A stretch of 64,000 nucleotides of DNA from Adiantum capillus-veneris (GCA_014529385.2 CM043955.1:140699640-140763639), one strand, 5' to 3'; positions 12,286-26,290 are shown, counted from the first letter of the stretch. The notes: generated by a model not told the origin, from the letters alone. Made by a program: numbers and translations.

Positions 12286-13494
12286 TTATTGACCTATAAA
12301 TACAAAACAATTAAAACCATACATATGTAAATCTATGTTTTCATGTATATAACAAGAACCAAAAAATGATTGATATACCATTGTCTCAGTGCCTCCCCAA
12401 TGGGCAATCGGTTGTTCCCACCAATTAAACCATCTCTCTAAAGCCTTTTTATTATCCCCTATCACATATTTCACCCACCATTCTTGTGTTGTGGAAGTTA
12501 TACGGGAGGCCTCATTTGTAGTCTTTGCGAAGCACCATTCTTCACACATTTCAATGAGATGCATTTGTCTATCTGTAGCAACATGTTTTTGTGTGTGTTT
12601 GTGTAGACTCTACTCCCAATGGAAAAGACACGAGCACTCCCTCCCCTCCATTACATTATGCCGTCCTCCATTGTATACAACTCATATTGCCAACCAATTA
12701 GCCCCAACATCAGACATAAATCTAGCAAAGTTTGTTGGTTCATGCCCACACCTCTTCATAACTGTGTTTGAATTTCTCCAAAACAAGATTTGTGTTTCTT
12801 TGTCTTCTTCTTTACATTCACATATTGCAATCACCTGCAATGCTTGCATGATGTACACATAGAAAAAATAAGGTGTCATGTCAAAACATGTTATTTAACA
12901 TATTTTTATAGATTCACTTACCCAGGAGCATAAACCAAGCAGGACATAGTTGCACTCCTTCAATCCGATGAGTATGATCAAAGTGCACCCAAGCACTACT
13001 CAAATCTCCTATCCCTCCTTGCCTCATTCTATTGACTAGTTCAACTCCAGAAGCAGGTCCATTTGTGGACATTTTGAATACGTAACATTTGGTGTTAGGT
13101 CCACCCTGGCCTGGAAAATGACTTCCATGAAAGAATGGAACAAAACACCTTTTTTTAGCAATAGTATATTGTCGTATCCATCACCGACAACTTGACCCTG
13201 TTTAGGTTTATTAATTCATGACACATGTAACACCCATAGAAACTGTGTCATCCATCTCATGTACTTCAATCAACGGTGGGCATCTAAGTCCTTCCAATAG
13301 ACTATCTCTCCACAGGCCTCCAGCTCCTCTAATAGAGAAATTAACCCTTGATGGTATGTAGTGGTCTCCTCCTTTTGTTGCTGGGGGATATGTGTTCGAA
13401 ACGTGAGTCGGGTAGGCATAGGCCCCTGACTGTGAGAGGTATGAAAGAGAGAATAGCAGACACTGAAAGATCTAGTGATCACCATGATCATCAA
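12286..13494 (-). pseudogene. Decayed two-exon gene, probably a transposase relative
   Basis: On the minus strand an upstream exon (about 12922-13494, including the segment CYVFKMSTNGPASG and ending HRIEGVQLCPAWFMLL) meets a GTAAGT donor. A 79-nt intron (12843-12921) ending in CAAG leads into a second exon (12286-12842) containing VIAICECKEED, NFARFMSDVGANW, CLFHWE and WWEQPIAHW. Joining at these sites keeps the frame open across the intron. Two stop codons interrupt exon 2, and the upstream exon has a double stop and frame breaks. The Trp/His-rich style and the FMSD...ANW block resemble MULE-type transposase-associated regions, but I cannot identify a catalytic triad, so the family is uncertain. 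Confidence 0.55.
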
Positions 13495-13499
13495 TTAAT

Positions 13500-14236
<737 letters not shown>

Positions 14237-14331
14237 CGTGTCTTCCGTTAGCTTCTCCCACTTTACCTCCTTGTCCTCCCCCTTTTTTATTATCTTCCTC
14301 TTGCTTGAATACCCGTCCTCCCTTTGTCTCT

Positions 14332-14529
14332 TTGCTTGTGTCTGAGAGCAAGGGAAAGAGAGGGAGATCGAGTCCTTCTTCTCCTTCCCTAAGTTGGTTT
14401 CTTTCTCCTCACTTCTCCCTTTTTCTCTTTGCTTGTGTCTGAGAGCGAGGGAAAGAGAGGGAGATCGAGTCCTTCTTCTCCTTCCCTAAGTTGGTTTCTT
14501 TCTCCTCACTTCTCCCTTACTTAGTCGAG
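14332..14529. repeat. Tandem duplication, 99-bp unit
   Basis: A unit starting TTTGCTTGTGTCTGAGAGC at about 14332 recurs almost identically at about 14431, through TCCTCACTTCTCCCT. The copies differ at about one base (AGCAAGGG versus AGCGAGGG), so the duplication is recent. Confidence 0.9.
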
Positions 14530-16526
14530 GAAAACAGAGAGGATAGTCGAGAGGGATAAAGAGAGAGTGAAGGAGATGCCCTCGTGCTCAACCCCTCCTT
14601 GCTTCCTCTCCTTCATGCAACAGCTCTGAGATCCTCTCCTTCTCTTTGTGGTCAAGAGCAAGAGAGAAACAGCTAGATGTTTCCCTCCTTTCCCTTGCTT
14701 CATCTCCCGTTTCCCTTCTTCTTCATGTTCCTTCACTCCCTTTTTATGCTCCAAAAAACCCCTCGTATTAATAGTCTCCCCCTCTCTTAGCACAACGGCG
14801 CCGTTGTTGCTAGGGAGCATAAGAAATGTCCCCTGATAATGTGGCAGCGGGTAAAGTGCTCAAATTCAAACTCGACGGGAGGAGGGCCAAAATTGTGCGC
14901 ACCGACGAGCTGGAGCTTTTTCATTCTTGGTCGGCGTCAACCGACTCCTGCTCTGGTCAGCGTGTTCATCTCTCTCTCTCTCTTTCTCCCGCGCCCCTCG
15001 CTGCTAAACGCCATGGCTCCCCCTTTTCTTTCTTTGGTTCACACCCTTTTACACTTTAGGGTGGCCATAACCCCTTGGGCGGCCTCGGCCACTCGTTGAC
15101 TCAATATGGGCGGCCACTTTAACTTCAATTAGGCACCACATTTAGTATACATCTCGGGCAAAGCATTGCCAAACACAACATTCGGTATTTTTCTAATGGA
15201 AATATTATCGTGAATTTTATTGCTCATATCAGCTTCTTAGTGCAATACGCCTTCAAGTTGCAAGCATAGGTGATTGCATTCACCGAAAAGCATTCCCTTG
15301 CACTCGGTGAAAATATCCTAGAGCTTCTTACCACAGCCGTGTTGAGCATTCCTGGCAATCATCGCATTCCAAGAGACGACATTCTGGACACGAAGCTCTT
15401 CAAATACTTTGTGCTTCCATATGGCACCACATTTAGCATATTTAACTTCCAAAGCATGTGTGTCTCCATTAGCCATCTAGCATACAACTCAACTAAATCA
15501 CTACCAAGCATGACATCGGTTTCCGGAATTCCTTGGTTGAAGCTAAAAATTTCCCAGATGGCACAACGATTGAGCGGGCCAAACTAGTACGGAATTGATC
15601 CTCAGTGAAACTTTAACGACCAATATCTTGGTAACCGTAACTCTGATCACCGATCTGAAAATATCAACGCGCTCCACAAAGTGAGCACTTTGGGCCCATG
15701 CATTCACTTCATTTCTGTCCCCTCAACTACAATTGCCCAATTCGGTACGGATCTGCAATTGACTCAAACTTCAAAATGCCATAACTTTTTCATCGTAGCT
15801 CCAATCGACAAGCCATAAAGACCAAGACAGTAGAGCACTTCAAGCATTGCAATTCAAGATCATAAGCTACCATCTATGCTCACTTCAAGAATACTCCTTT
15901 TTAGCATCATTAAGACATATGTTGGCCCTTTTAAGCCGCATCTGGCATACATTTACCGTAAAAATAGCTTGTTACCAAGCCTTGAACACCGATCATTAAT
16001 CAGGTGAGCACTGGTACTCACAAAGGATGGTCTTGAGTCTTGACTATATAATTTATCTTATTTTTGTCCTGTAGTGGACAAGGAATCATGATGGAGGAGC
16101 TAAATTGAAGCTCCACAAGCTAACAAATCCGTTGTTGATCTCACTGCCACCTACATCCATGTCGGGCTGCCCATCTTCCCATATGCGAAAGATCTTGGAG
16201 GCATTGTTCTTATGTGCCCCCCAAGGTGTACAAGATGTACCTAGTGGCGTGCCCACATCCAATGGTGTAAATGAGCGAGATGGGGTTGAAGCATCTATAG
16301 AGCCTACCCCACAATAGCCCCCATCTCGACAACCGACAAGGAGTATCTCCCGACTAAGACAAGTGGATTGTCGATGGACTCGCTGATTTGTATCCCCTGG
16401 CTGTTGAGGTGTTCCTGGCCACAGATCTTGTACCCATAGGTGTCATACCCACAGGTGTCTGCCCATAGGTCACAGGCCACGAGTGTTGTACCCTCTGGTG
16501 TCAAATTGGCATTGGTGATGTGTTTC
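14530..16526. other. Unassigned CT-rich then mixed DNA
   Basis: The first 500 bases are CT/GA-rich. A 12-bp palindrome AACGGCGCCGTT lies near 14794. From 15100 to 16500 several short plus-strand frames exist (for example 15270-15587), but none shows a family motif. I cannot tell decayed LTR from unique DNA here. Confidence 0.35.
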
Positions 16527-19500
16527 TTATAATTTATTCTTTATATAGTTGTCATTAGATTATCATAATGATATCATTTTGTACTTTATAACTTTGTGCT
16601 CACATAATCTGTGGTTTACTTACAGAGTCAACTTGTTATCAGAGGACATAAGCAAGCAACCATGTGCAGAGATGGAAATCACCCTATTTTTGTTCCGTGA
16701 GGAACCTTTCACGACCATGTTAAAAGATTTTGATAAGAATAGTAGGATTTTTGTAGAATCTTGAACCAATAGGTACTCTCTACGAGCTCTTAGAAAAGCC
16801 ATCCCTATAGTACTACTATCTTCCCTAGTGTCACAGACACACAAATACTCGTGTATATGAATCTCTAGATGAGAAAGACAAATACTTGTAAGAGAAGACT
16901 AACAACAACACCATTGTCTCCGTTTGTAATTATTTTTATGAGGCTGGATTCCTCTATAAATGCAATATAAATATTTATTTTTGTTAAATGGTGTCGCATT
17001 GAGTGAGAGTATTTGATTTAGATTACTGGAGTTTCATACAGATTTGAGAAATATTGTTGATTTTTATGGATGTTCTGATTTGCCTGTAAGATGTTTGAAG
17101 CCTCAAGTCTTAATCATTCCACCATGAATAAATTCATGCAATATTTTGATTTGAAAGTTTAATCACTAATGGTTATTCTTATTAAAGTGGATCATAACCT
17201 TTGTCAAGATGTCCTCGTTTGGGGATGTTGAATATATATCAATAGCAAAATTTCAAAAGTTGAGAAAGCTAAATTCTTGTTTTCCAAAATGTTATTGTTT
17301 CCATACTATGCCTATGCCAAGCTTAACTTAGAGAAATGACAACTTGAGATGGAGGTGTAGATATATGGGGGTGACTTATTATTGATTCTTGTCATCATAT
17401 ATATTATAAAGCCTTTGAGTTTCCACCTTTTGGAGTAGTGTTGACAAGTTTTTCGTATCAAACCTTCTTAAATATCCCTATTCATTCGCTATTGGTAGCT
17501 ATTTATTTGGTATTGCTAAAGATCATACCAATAGCTATCACCTTGTGAACTTAATTGTTGAATTGCGGATTTGATTTTTACTATGTAGCTCATTTGGATA
17601 GAGAAAGTGTAAACATAAATTATAGATACATACATTGTTAACATAGAAGATATATATCACTCGAACCTATATAACTGCTAATCAAGAAACCTTTGGTTGG
17701 ATACTATAACAATAGGGGTCACATGTGGTTTCAAATACCAAAGAAATGGCTTAACCAAAACATTCCCAAGAACACGAGGTGAACACAAGGAAGTAAACAT
17801 TGGCTCCTTGTTTGGTTGATTTCTAGTGCTAAATGTTCTGAGTGCACAAAATTTGTGAGGCCTTTGACCTTGGGAGTTCACTAAAGTATATGTAACATAA
17901 CACATGCGTTCAACAGAAGGGAATTTATATTCTTGTAAAGTTACAGAAACATGTGTAGGTAAGGCATATAAGGGCTACTTTCAATCCATTGTGGTGAACG
18001 CACATGATATAGGAAAATTTTACATAGTGAATACTCCGGACATCAAACACTACACCTCTATCTCATGTCCATACATTAAAACAAAGCCCCTATTTGTCAT
18101 TTTGAAGCCCCAGGGACCCTCAACAAGAGGGACCACAATGGCGCGCAGAATGGCCATCCAGGGACAAATAGGGGCCAAGATATTTCCAAGAATAGGGGAT
18201 GGACACAAGGAAGTAAAAAATGGTTGATAAGCATGATACAAGGTTTAGGTATCTGCCATTTGGGGGGGGGGAGGCTTGCTATGAACACATTAAACTGCCC
18301 AGTTCTATCTCATGACCATGCATAAAAAAAGCATATACTTGTTATTTTAGGGCCCCAAGAACCCTCAACAAGAGGGGCCACAAGGACGCGCAAACTGGCT
18401 ATCCAAAAATTTTGGATGGCCAATTTGCGCGCCCTTGTGGCCCCTCTTGCTGAGGGTCCCTGAGGCCTTAAAATGGCAAGTACAAGCTTTTTGTTAATGC
18501 ATGGCATGATACAAGGTTTAGCTATTTGCCATTAGGGGGGGGGGGGGGGGGGTAGTTTGCTACTAATACATTAATCTGCCCAATTCTATCTCATGGCCAT
18601 GCATAAAAAAAAGCCTATACTTGTCATTTTAGGGCCCCAGGGACCCTCAACATGAGGGGCCACAAGGGCGCGCAAATTGGCCATCAAAATTTTTTTGATG
18701 GCCAATTTGCGCGCCCTTGTGGCCCCTCATGTTGAGGGTCAAAATTTTGATGGCCAATTTGCGCGTCCTTGTGGCCCCTCATGTTGAGGGTCCCTAGGGC
18801 CCTAAAATGACAAGTACAAGAGTTTTTTTGATGCATGGCCATAATTCAAGTGGGCAGTTTTTTTTTTTTTTTTTTAAAGTGTTGAACTTTTAAGCTATTT
18901 TCAAGAGCTTCTAGTGTTCAATTGGCTCCGAATCTGTCTGGGCTTGTCTCACACAAATTTGTTCATCTTGTCACGCTCTTCAACCATCGTGTGATGCAAA
19001 AAAATCATATCCTACTTGGATTCTCCAAAAATCAACGTGCAAGTTGGCAATTTCTTAAAAAATGATGTAAAACATACATTTCTTACTTTTTCCTTAACCT
19101 ACGGGCTCGAACGAGCATTAAAACCATGGAATCTGAAAATACTCAAAGAGCCAATGTTTTTTATTGTGTTAAGGACTGTATTTCCTACATACAAAACTTT
19201 CTCAAAATCTCACCCTAACACCTTTAAAAGTGGCTTCCAAGGAGTGCCCTCGATCAAAAATTGAAACTGAAGGAAAATAATCAGAATGAGCTCCTACACT
19301 GTGTACAAACTTTAAAGTAACCGAAATTTCCTTTAAAAAAAAGTTATTGCTAAAAATTTGAAAATAGACTACCCTTGGACTTCCCACAACAATAGAAATC
19401 AAAGGGTTCAAGGAGAGGTCTGGTGTCACAAGTGCATGGTAGGAATCTAATCGAGGTTTATTCCGTCAAGATCTCTTATACTTTATCATGTCTTCTCATG

Positions 19501-20627
19501 TACAATCTTACCAAACAAAAACAAACTTACACTTTAAATGACTACAAATCTTATTTAACTTATCAAACAATCTAAAATATGGTAGACCTAGAGTGCTCTT
19601 ACACATCAACAAACAAAAAAGTCCAAATTTCTTCTCATTAACTTTGATAAACATACATTTGTGGACAACTTCCAAGGAGTAGTGCGGTCATAGTTCTTAC
19701 ATCCATTCCATGACATGGTATGCTCATGGGGTGACCTATCACATAAAAATATCTTTTTGGTAGGAGTGCCCTCATGTTAGAAAAGAGTGTGTTGCTGCTG
19801 ATGAAAAGTTTTTGCATTGTCCTACTAGGGATCTCTCCATGTTAGCATAATGATTTTTGGTGTAGTGGGAGCCACATTGCCGCTGAGGAGAGCTTTGTGC
19901 CACCGTAAAAGCTTTATATTATGCCAGTTCCTTGAGTCATTCTTGCAAACAACGCCACTCAACTAGCATAGCAAGAGGTCACCTTGTAACAAAAACATGT
20001 ATGAATTCAACATTTGCAAGCTGTATAATAAAGACACTTTTTAAGTATATGTTGTACAAATTTGCAAGTATTTCTATCTAACTGGAAATAAACAATCCTA
20101 AAATATACATTAGGCTGAGATTTCCATCCCTAATAAGCATGGATTTGAAGCACCTACCTGCAAGATGTAACAAAGAAGACTGTTTTAGAGGAAAAGTGGT
20201 GACACTTGGCCTCTAACCTGCAACCTTTCACTATTTGTGCATAAAAGCAACCTTTGTGCCAAGCACTACAAAACAAGTAGAGGCAAAACCTTAGACTTCA
20301 AAGTCTATGATAAGAAGAACACAATCAAAAGTAAGAAGTATATTGTTACCTTGCATAAAGGGGTGTTTTATTCAAATATGTGATGGTATTGGCAAGATAT
20401 TGAAGAACCATGAACATTCATCTCACCGATGGTACCACGTTCCCGGGATGACCTCTGCTCACCCTCACGTGCGGCCTTCGGTGCAAACGCTGCGAACAAG
20501 AAAATATGTATGCATAAGATTTGTGATGTCCTTGAGTACCATGGTAGCTATTGCGTGAGGAAGCAAAGGATGAAAAGAGAGAGGGGGGAGGGAGAGAGAG
20601 GAACATGGGAGGAGACAAGGGGGTAGT

Positions 20628-20664
<37 letters not shown>

Positions 20665-21173
20665 AGGAGGAGAGAAGGGGACAGGGAGGGAGAGGGAGGA
20701 ACATGGGAGGAGGAAGGGGGTAGGGAGGGAGAAAGGAGAGAAGAGGAAGAGAGAACAAAGGTTTTTTTTTGGGGAGGAGTTTTTTTTTTGAAAAATTGGA
20801 CTTTTAGTGCTTGTAAGTTTTAAAAAAGGTACAAAAATACTTTTTTGATATGGATATATGTTGGGGGGGAGTTTTCAGTCAAAAATAAGTAAAAATAAAT
20901 TTTTTTAAAAAAAGTCAAATTTTGGCTCTTAGTGATCCACGTTTTTGATGATGTGGCCACACCTGTTTACTCCCTTCACTTCCAAAAAGGTAGAGAGAGA
21001 AGGTGACCTTCTAGGTCCACATCCTACATGTGTCTAAAAAAAGGCTAGAAAAGCCTACTAAAAACTAGCTTCTTGAATGCCCTTGTCCTCTTAACCCTAC
21101 ACACCATTAGCCTTAATTCCTAAAAATTAGGATTCCTTACAAGGCCCATGCAAGGTCCATATTTCTCCTAATG
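16527..21173 (+). repeat. Left arm of a 4.3-4.6 kb inverted repeat
   Basis: This segment is found again in reverse complement at 27827-32077. Outer ends share TTTCTTATAATTTATTCTTT; inner ends share CATATTTCTCCTAATG. Across the arms, matching translated stretches lie at mirrored positions (17678-17905 with 30699-30926; 19202-19429 with 29626-29853; 20307-20558 with 28497-28748) with few differences. No recognisable coding domain is present, so this looks like a noncoding element or duplicated block rather than a gene. The left arm is longer mainly because of extra hairpins near 18.3-18.8 kb. Confidence 0.9.
18352..18812. repeat. Cluster of long foldback palindromes
   Basis: Two adjacent hairpins are built from one unit containing CCCTCAACAAGAGGGG and CACAAGGGCGCGCAAATTGG. 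The first spans about 18352-18465 with imperfect 55-base arms. The second has a left arm from about 18634 and a near-perfect right arm to about 18740, followed by a third right arm to 18812. Single relatives of the unit occur at about 18107-18170, 30195-30260 and 30440-30510. The repeated ends look like terminal inverted repeats that have been duplicated. Confidence 0.9.
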
Positions 21174-21194
21174 CATTTGCGATAGATGACCATC

Positions 21195-22260
21195 GATGAG
21201 CTATCATTGTCCATTTGTCCCCAAAATTCATGATGTACAAGGTATGTTGATGGCTATCATGGCTTCAGATTTGAAAAAATTGCATCTTTGGCTAGCTAGG
21301 GATTAGACTTTAAAAAAAAAACAACCCTTAGCCTGTAATCTCTATGCATAGACCCTGACAAAGTTTAGCTTGATTTGGACTTGCATTTAGCTTTCCAAGC
21401 TTAATTTTTTGAATTTCAATCTCGAGAATGACTGATAGGCATCTTAGCACCTTATGTTCTTGTCAGTACTGTTAGTCCCTTTTGTTTGTTAGGCTTTATT
21501 AAGTCACATACAAGATAGAAGATTTACAGTATAAAGATCTACTTCCTGTATACGACCTTATAGTCCCATGAAGTGTCTGATAGGAAACTTGACACTTGAT
21601 GGGTGCTTTTGTTTAGTCGCATCACCAACTTCCTTTGTACTTGTAGTCCATCCCCAATTTTTATGACCGTTCTCAGTCATATTTGGCCTCATGTTTTTGT
21701 TGAAGGCTGATCGGCATTCTTTTCTTACCTCTCACATTACCCATTGTGCGTATGGCATTTGAGACATGCTTCGTGAAGTGTTGTCATTTTCTTGGACCTT
21801 CTTTGCTTTGTACGGCTTGATATCTCTTCAATCTTTTGTTCATCTGGATTATGGATTTTTCTTGCCTTTTTGTTTTTGGAAAATTGTAAAAATAACAAAA
21901 TGAAACCAAAAATTAAGTCAACCAGAACAACAAAATCATTCTAATAGAATTCTAAACGCTATGTACATTATACACATGTCCCTAGGGGCTCATATATGGA
22001 TTTTGTCCTCGTACTCCTCCCGTAATGCTATTATGAGGGCATATACTCAAAATTTTGTCAAAAAATCATCACAATCAAATGCAAAAATTCAATGCAATTC
22101 ACAAAACATTTCCCTCTAATATTCATAATATTAGGTCCGCATTTGGAATGCCTCCCCCCCTCCTATTTTGGAGTCCTCCTTGGTGACAAGGTATCACCAA
22201 GGGTATGTGTTGTGCTTGGGCAATCAAAAATTGTGCCTATGAAGGCCTTGTAATGTAGCC
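21195..22260 (-). repeat. Noncoding 3' part of element A (paralogous to 34198-35337)
   Basis: From ATCGATGAGCTATCATTGTCC onward this matches the block at 34198-35337 for about 1 kb in the same orientation. Near 22142-22163 the minus strand reads a G-rich purine run (GGAGGGGGGGGAG), which could be a polypurine tract, with the sequence to its left (minus sense downstream) being an LTR. No second copy of that LTR is visible on the gag side, so the reading is tentative. Confidence 0.55.
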
Positions 22261-22261
22261 T

Positions 22262-22612
22262 AACTAGGGCCACCCCTAATTGGCCTTTTCCTCTTCTCCT
22301 TTTTTCCTCAGTCTTTTTTGAGCCTCCCCCAACAAGGTACTTCGACATACCTCGGTTCATTGTACTCCCTTATTTGCATTGATCTCATGATGTAAAGAAA
22401 ACCCCCATACCACCAACTACCCTCTACCCTTTACCATTAAAAGTTTTTTGCTATAACTTTTTGATGTAAGAAAACCCCTAACCCTCTCTTGATGTTGAAA
22501 TCCTTACCACTTACCTACATTGCACTATAAGTTTTTTCTTCCTAAACATTTGTTATGGTAATATTGTCCCACCTCTCTCCCTCTCTCTCTCTCTCAAACC
22601 CCCATCCATCCC

Positions 22613-22679
<67 letters not shown>

Positions 22680-23277
22680 AAACCCCCATCCATCCCCATC
22701 CTCCCTATATTACACACGCTAACCCCCACCCTTGCAGTCTCCCCTCACTCTCCTTCGCTCTATTTGCAATACACTTGAACCCTTGAAAAACGACACTGCC
22801 TTTCACTTAGCGGTCTCCCCCTCTCTCACTTGCTTTAGTTACAGTACACTCTCTCTCACTTGAAATACAATAAAATCAGGCTACCTTTAAGATTAACGGT
22901 AAAATTTTTTACCCTCAAAATTTTTTTACTCTCGACCCCCCCTCCTCAGTTTCCCTTTTTGTTGGGGAGAGACCTCTCCCTTAATACTACCCTCTACCCT
23001 CACCCCCTTCCCCTGAACCTCTCTACAAATCTTCAAAATTACAAACCCCTTTAGACAAAGTTTCCCAAACAAACATTCCCCAACCCACCTCCTATATAAA
23101 CTCGCCCTCCCTCTTTTGAACTCCTTTTGAAACCTACTACCACCTCCTACCACTGATGAGCTCCTCACGGAGCGAAACGCATTTGGTTCCTCTCTCAACC
23201 CTTAACCTAACCCCAGCCTTAACCCCTTTACCTTATGCTTAAATTTAAGTGCTACGCACGCTTGACATATTTTTACC
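22262..23277. repeat. 1.0 kb insertion in element A with (CT)n tract
   Basis: Element B lacks this segment. It is bounded by 32-base direct repeats (ATTGTGCCTATG...TAATGTAGCCT at 22230-22261 and 23278-23309, one mismatch). Inside is a CT microsatellite (22617-22674) flanked by a 27-base direct repeat starting CTCAAACCCCCATCC. No coding region is seen. Confidence 0.65.
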
Positions 23278-23488
23278 ATTGTGCCTATGCAGGCCTTGTA
23301 ATGTAGCCTAAGCAATGTGATGTTCTTTGAAGCTCCTTTGTTTCTTTGCTTGATTGAAGGTTGTAGAGCTTTTTCAAAGGCTTATTTATCTGTTTGATGA
23401 TTCTTTGGAATCCAGTTTAGCCTTGTGGTTGGTTTTTGTATTTGGCATTGTTCCTTAGAATGGGTTCTTTCTTGAAGTGAGCTCTCTT

Positions 23489-25750
23489 CTAAGTGTATTG
23501 TAACCGTATGAGGAATTGAAAGAATTCAAGTGGCGGTGCAGTGACAATAGTTTTATTGGTTTTTGTTGGGATCCACTTCTTCGTGATTACAAGTTGTTTC
23601 ATTGATGTTGCTCGTTTGGGAACCCATACTTGTCTCTGACTCTGTCCCTGACTCATTTGTGTTTGAAGAGACTTATTTGGGATCCACCTTGTCTTTGTGT
23701 GAGTCTGTAGCGGTCTTTGCTTCAGCCCTTGTACTCTTGGCTGAGAACGAGATTCAGACTTTGAGAGTTGATGCTTTATTTGTTTTGGAATCCAAATAAA
23801 CTCTTCACCTCTTTGTGCTTGAATCAACTTCTTTGGAATCTAAATCTGATTTGCGAAAGCTTGCGACTTTGTGTTTTTCTTAGCTGTTCTTGCAAGCTTT
23901 GACTGTTTTTCTTTTGGTTTTTGATCTTGTGTTTTTTCGTCAGAGATCTTTGTATTCTTGATCCATACCTGCTTTTGGCCAATCTGGCTCTTTGGTATCC
24001 AGATTTGTCAAACTTTTTGGTTCTGACTTGTTGTTCTTTGCTTTTGGCCTTCTTTTGTTGTTAGTGATGGTGATGACTTGAGTTGTTGGTAGGGAATTTC
24101 ATAAGAATCATCACTATTGCTACTATCCTTAGCAAGGTTGCATCCTGACACTTTCCCTTTGTGGTTTGGCTGGTTATGGAAAGTTACTGTTTGCCTTTTC
24201 TTGGGTTGTTGTTTCTGGGATGACTTTTCTATCCACTTAATTAGCGCGTTGTTAGCTCGTTGACATGGTTGTGTTCTTTTTGGTTGACTTTTTTCTTCAT
24301 GTATAGGAGACACATATGAAGATGCTTGTTGCAGTTGCATTTCCATCAAGGATTTTGGAATCCATTTTTGATGCACTTTATTTTTGTTGTGATGACATTG
24401 TTTCCTGGGTCTTTGATCTAGACAATTATAGAACCATACATTAGTTAAAGTTTCGTTCTTATCACTTGTTAGGTCGTTCAAATTTCCGTTGTTTGCATCT
24501 TCTTGAAGCTCCAAGTGTTACGGAGTCATAGAACTCATCTTCTTCTTTGGATTTGTTTTCTTGGATCACACTCACTAGAAAGTAAGGAACGACATTATAG
24601 CCATCTTCATCACAAAACTTCGTTGTTGGATGGTCTTGAATAGCGCACACATTGAGAGTAGCCAAGATGTGTTCCCATTCAAGTGGCTCTAATGCTTCAT
24701 CAGGAAAGGATTTTGGGATATAATACTTATCTTCAATTTCCCTTTCTAAAATACACTCCTCTTGCTTTAAACTTCCACATTGTGAAGCTCCACACATCCA
24801 CTGTTCTTTAGGCTTACCAATCATGCTGGAACTTGTGATCCTGCTACAATAGCGGAATCAAACTCTTCTACTGGGGTTCTTGTCACATCCTTGTACCTAT
24901 GGTTCTTGAGATTTATTCTCATGGTGGTTTCCATATGTCTCAAGTAGATATGGTTGTATCCCTAGTCCTGGATCATTTTTAGTTGTCGCATGAATGGTCT
25001 TCCTAGAATGATTTTATAGTTGTTCTTCTTGCCAAAGTCAACAATAGCAAAGATTTTCTCATATTCAATGCCACAAGAAGTAACAAATTATTTTTCTAGC
25101 AGTCCTATGGGCCTTTCTATGTGTCTGTCTGCAAGCTGTAGTTTCATCCTTGTAGCCCTCACTGTTGGTTTTCCCCAATTTTTCCAGACCTCTTTTGTTG
25201 CGATGGCAACATCAACTCCACTATCAAGGATTGCCATGGTTTTTATATTTTGGAATTCCACAGGAAGAATGGTGTTCCCATATTCTCCCTCATAGTACTT
25301 GCCTACCTTGTAATATGGAATTGGCCTAGTGTTTAGCTGAGGCATTTCTAGTTCTTTGATCCCTTCCTTGATTTAATCATTGGTTTTTTACACCAAATTT
25401 CTCTAGGAATTTTTCCACAATAGCCCACATGTTTGGTCGTATTCTAAGCAACTCAGCTAACGTTATCGTACAAGTAACTGATGCTGACAAAATGTTTATC
25501 AATCCTTTTGAATCTATGACCTTGTTGGAAGACAATCTATGTGATGGGACTGCAACAACATCTGACTTGGCCTTGTACTCTCTCATATAGGATGGTGGTG
25601 TTCTTAGCATATGGGGTTGACTGTCCATAGATTGTACAAATCCTTTGTCTCCCTAATATGATTCCACTTCTAAATTCATCTAAGATCCACTTTCAAATTC
25701 CTCTATTGGTGGAAGAGACACTCCTCTTCCATCACTCGTTTGGTTTACTT
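23489..25750 (-). pseudogene. Element A: gag end, protease, W-x-P-K tail, no RT/integrase
   Basis: On the minus strand: a gag-end/linker block (25377-25628, with a PHMLRTPPSY motif), then a retropepsin region (25088-25345) with MAILDSGVD and the QLADRHIERPIGLLEK block, a KELWMCGASQCGSL block (24462-24824), an acidic linker, and then a Lys/Gln-rich tail (24008-24514 and 23489-23827) with repeated W-[IV]-P-K motifs (KWIPK, FIWIPK, RWIPN, VWVPK, KWIPT). Each block matches the protease part (49.8-50.8 kb) or tail (55.2-55.6 kb) of the large element. RT, RNase H, integrase and the second protease are absent, and several frames are broken. Confidence 0.8.
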
Positions 25751-26289
25751 GTCTGCCACAATTACACTAATTTCTTCATAATTTTATAGGTTTTCTCACC
25801 TTCAAATATAAAATTTAGAGGTATATTTAAAAATCTGTAGGTGGGATTACACTAAACCTAGCTTTTTTTTTTTAGCACGGCTCCTAAGGAACAGATCAGC
25901 TTCCTCTTAGCCTTCCACACCAAGCAAGAATTTTTTGCCATGGGCGGCAATGTCAACCGTATAAGCAACAAGAAGGCTAATTAGTAGACTTCTTCATGTC
26001 TTCACAACCCAACGAGTCTTGCAAGGGGAAATGGAATAAGCAATCTTAAGTTTACTTTCCTTTTGAGTTTTTTTAGCATTAAGGCATGCACATAGACACA
26101 CTCATAAATAGTCTGTTGTTGCATGCTCTTCAAGGACGGTTGCATGCTCTCCATCATCACCTCAGCTGGTGCAACAATTACCTCCTGGAGCACCTTGATG
26201 CTCTTGAGCTATTGCCACCTCATTCTCTTCATCATCATCCCTACAGACATTCATTGCCATCAGGCCTTATGAGTGCGGTTGCTTCATGC

Positions 26290-26290
<1 letters not shown>

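Noticed and set aside
14785-14815. GGCGCCGTTGTTGC near 14796 as a tRNA-Asp primer site
   Set aside because: It matches only partly, sits in a perfect 12-bp palindrome, and no LTR end precedes it.
17678-17905. Possible small conserved gene, because nearly the same 75-residue peptide occurs at 30699-30926
   Set aside because: The match is explained by the large inverted repeat; other frames in the arms are equally conserved and there is no coding signature.
22142-22212. Primer-binding site TTGGTGATACCC for elements A and B
   Set aside because: It lies on the 3' side of the W-x-P-K gene, next to a G-rich purine run, so a 3'-end role is more likely; no matching tRNA end comes to mind.
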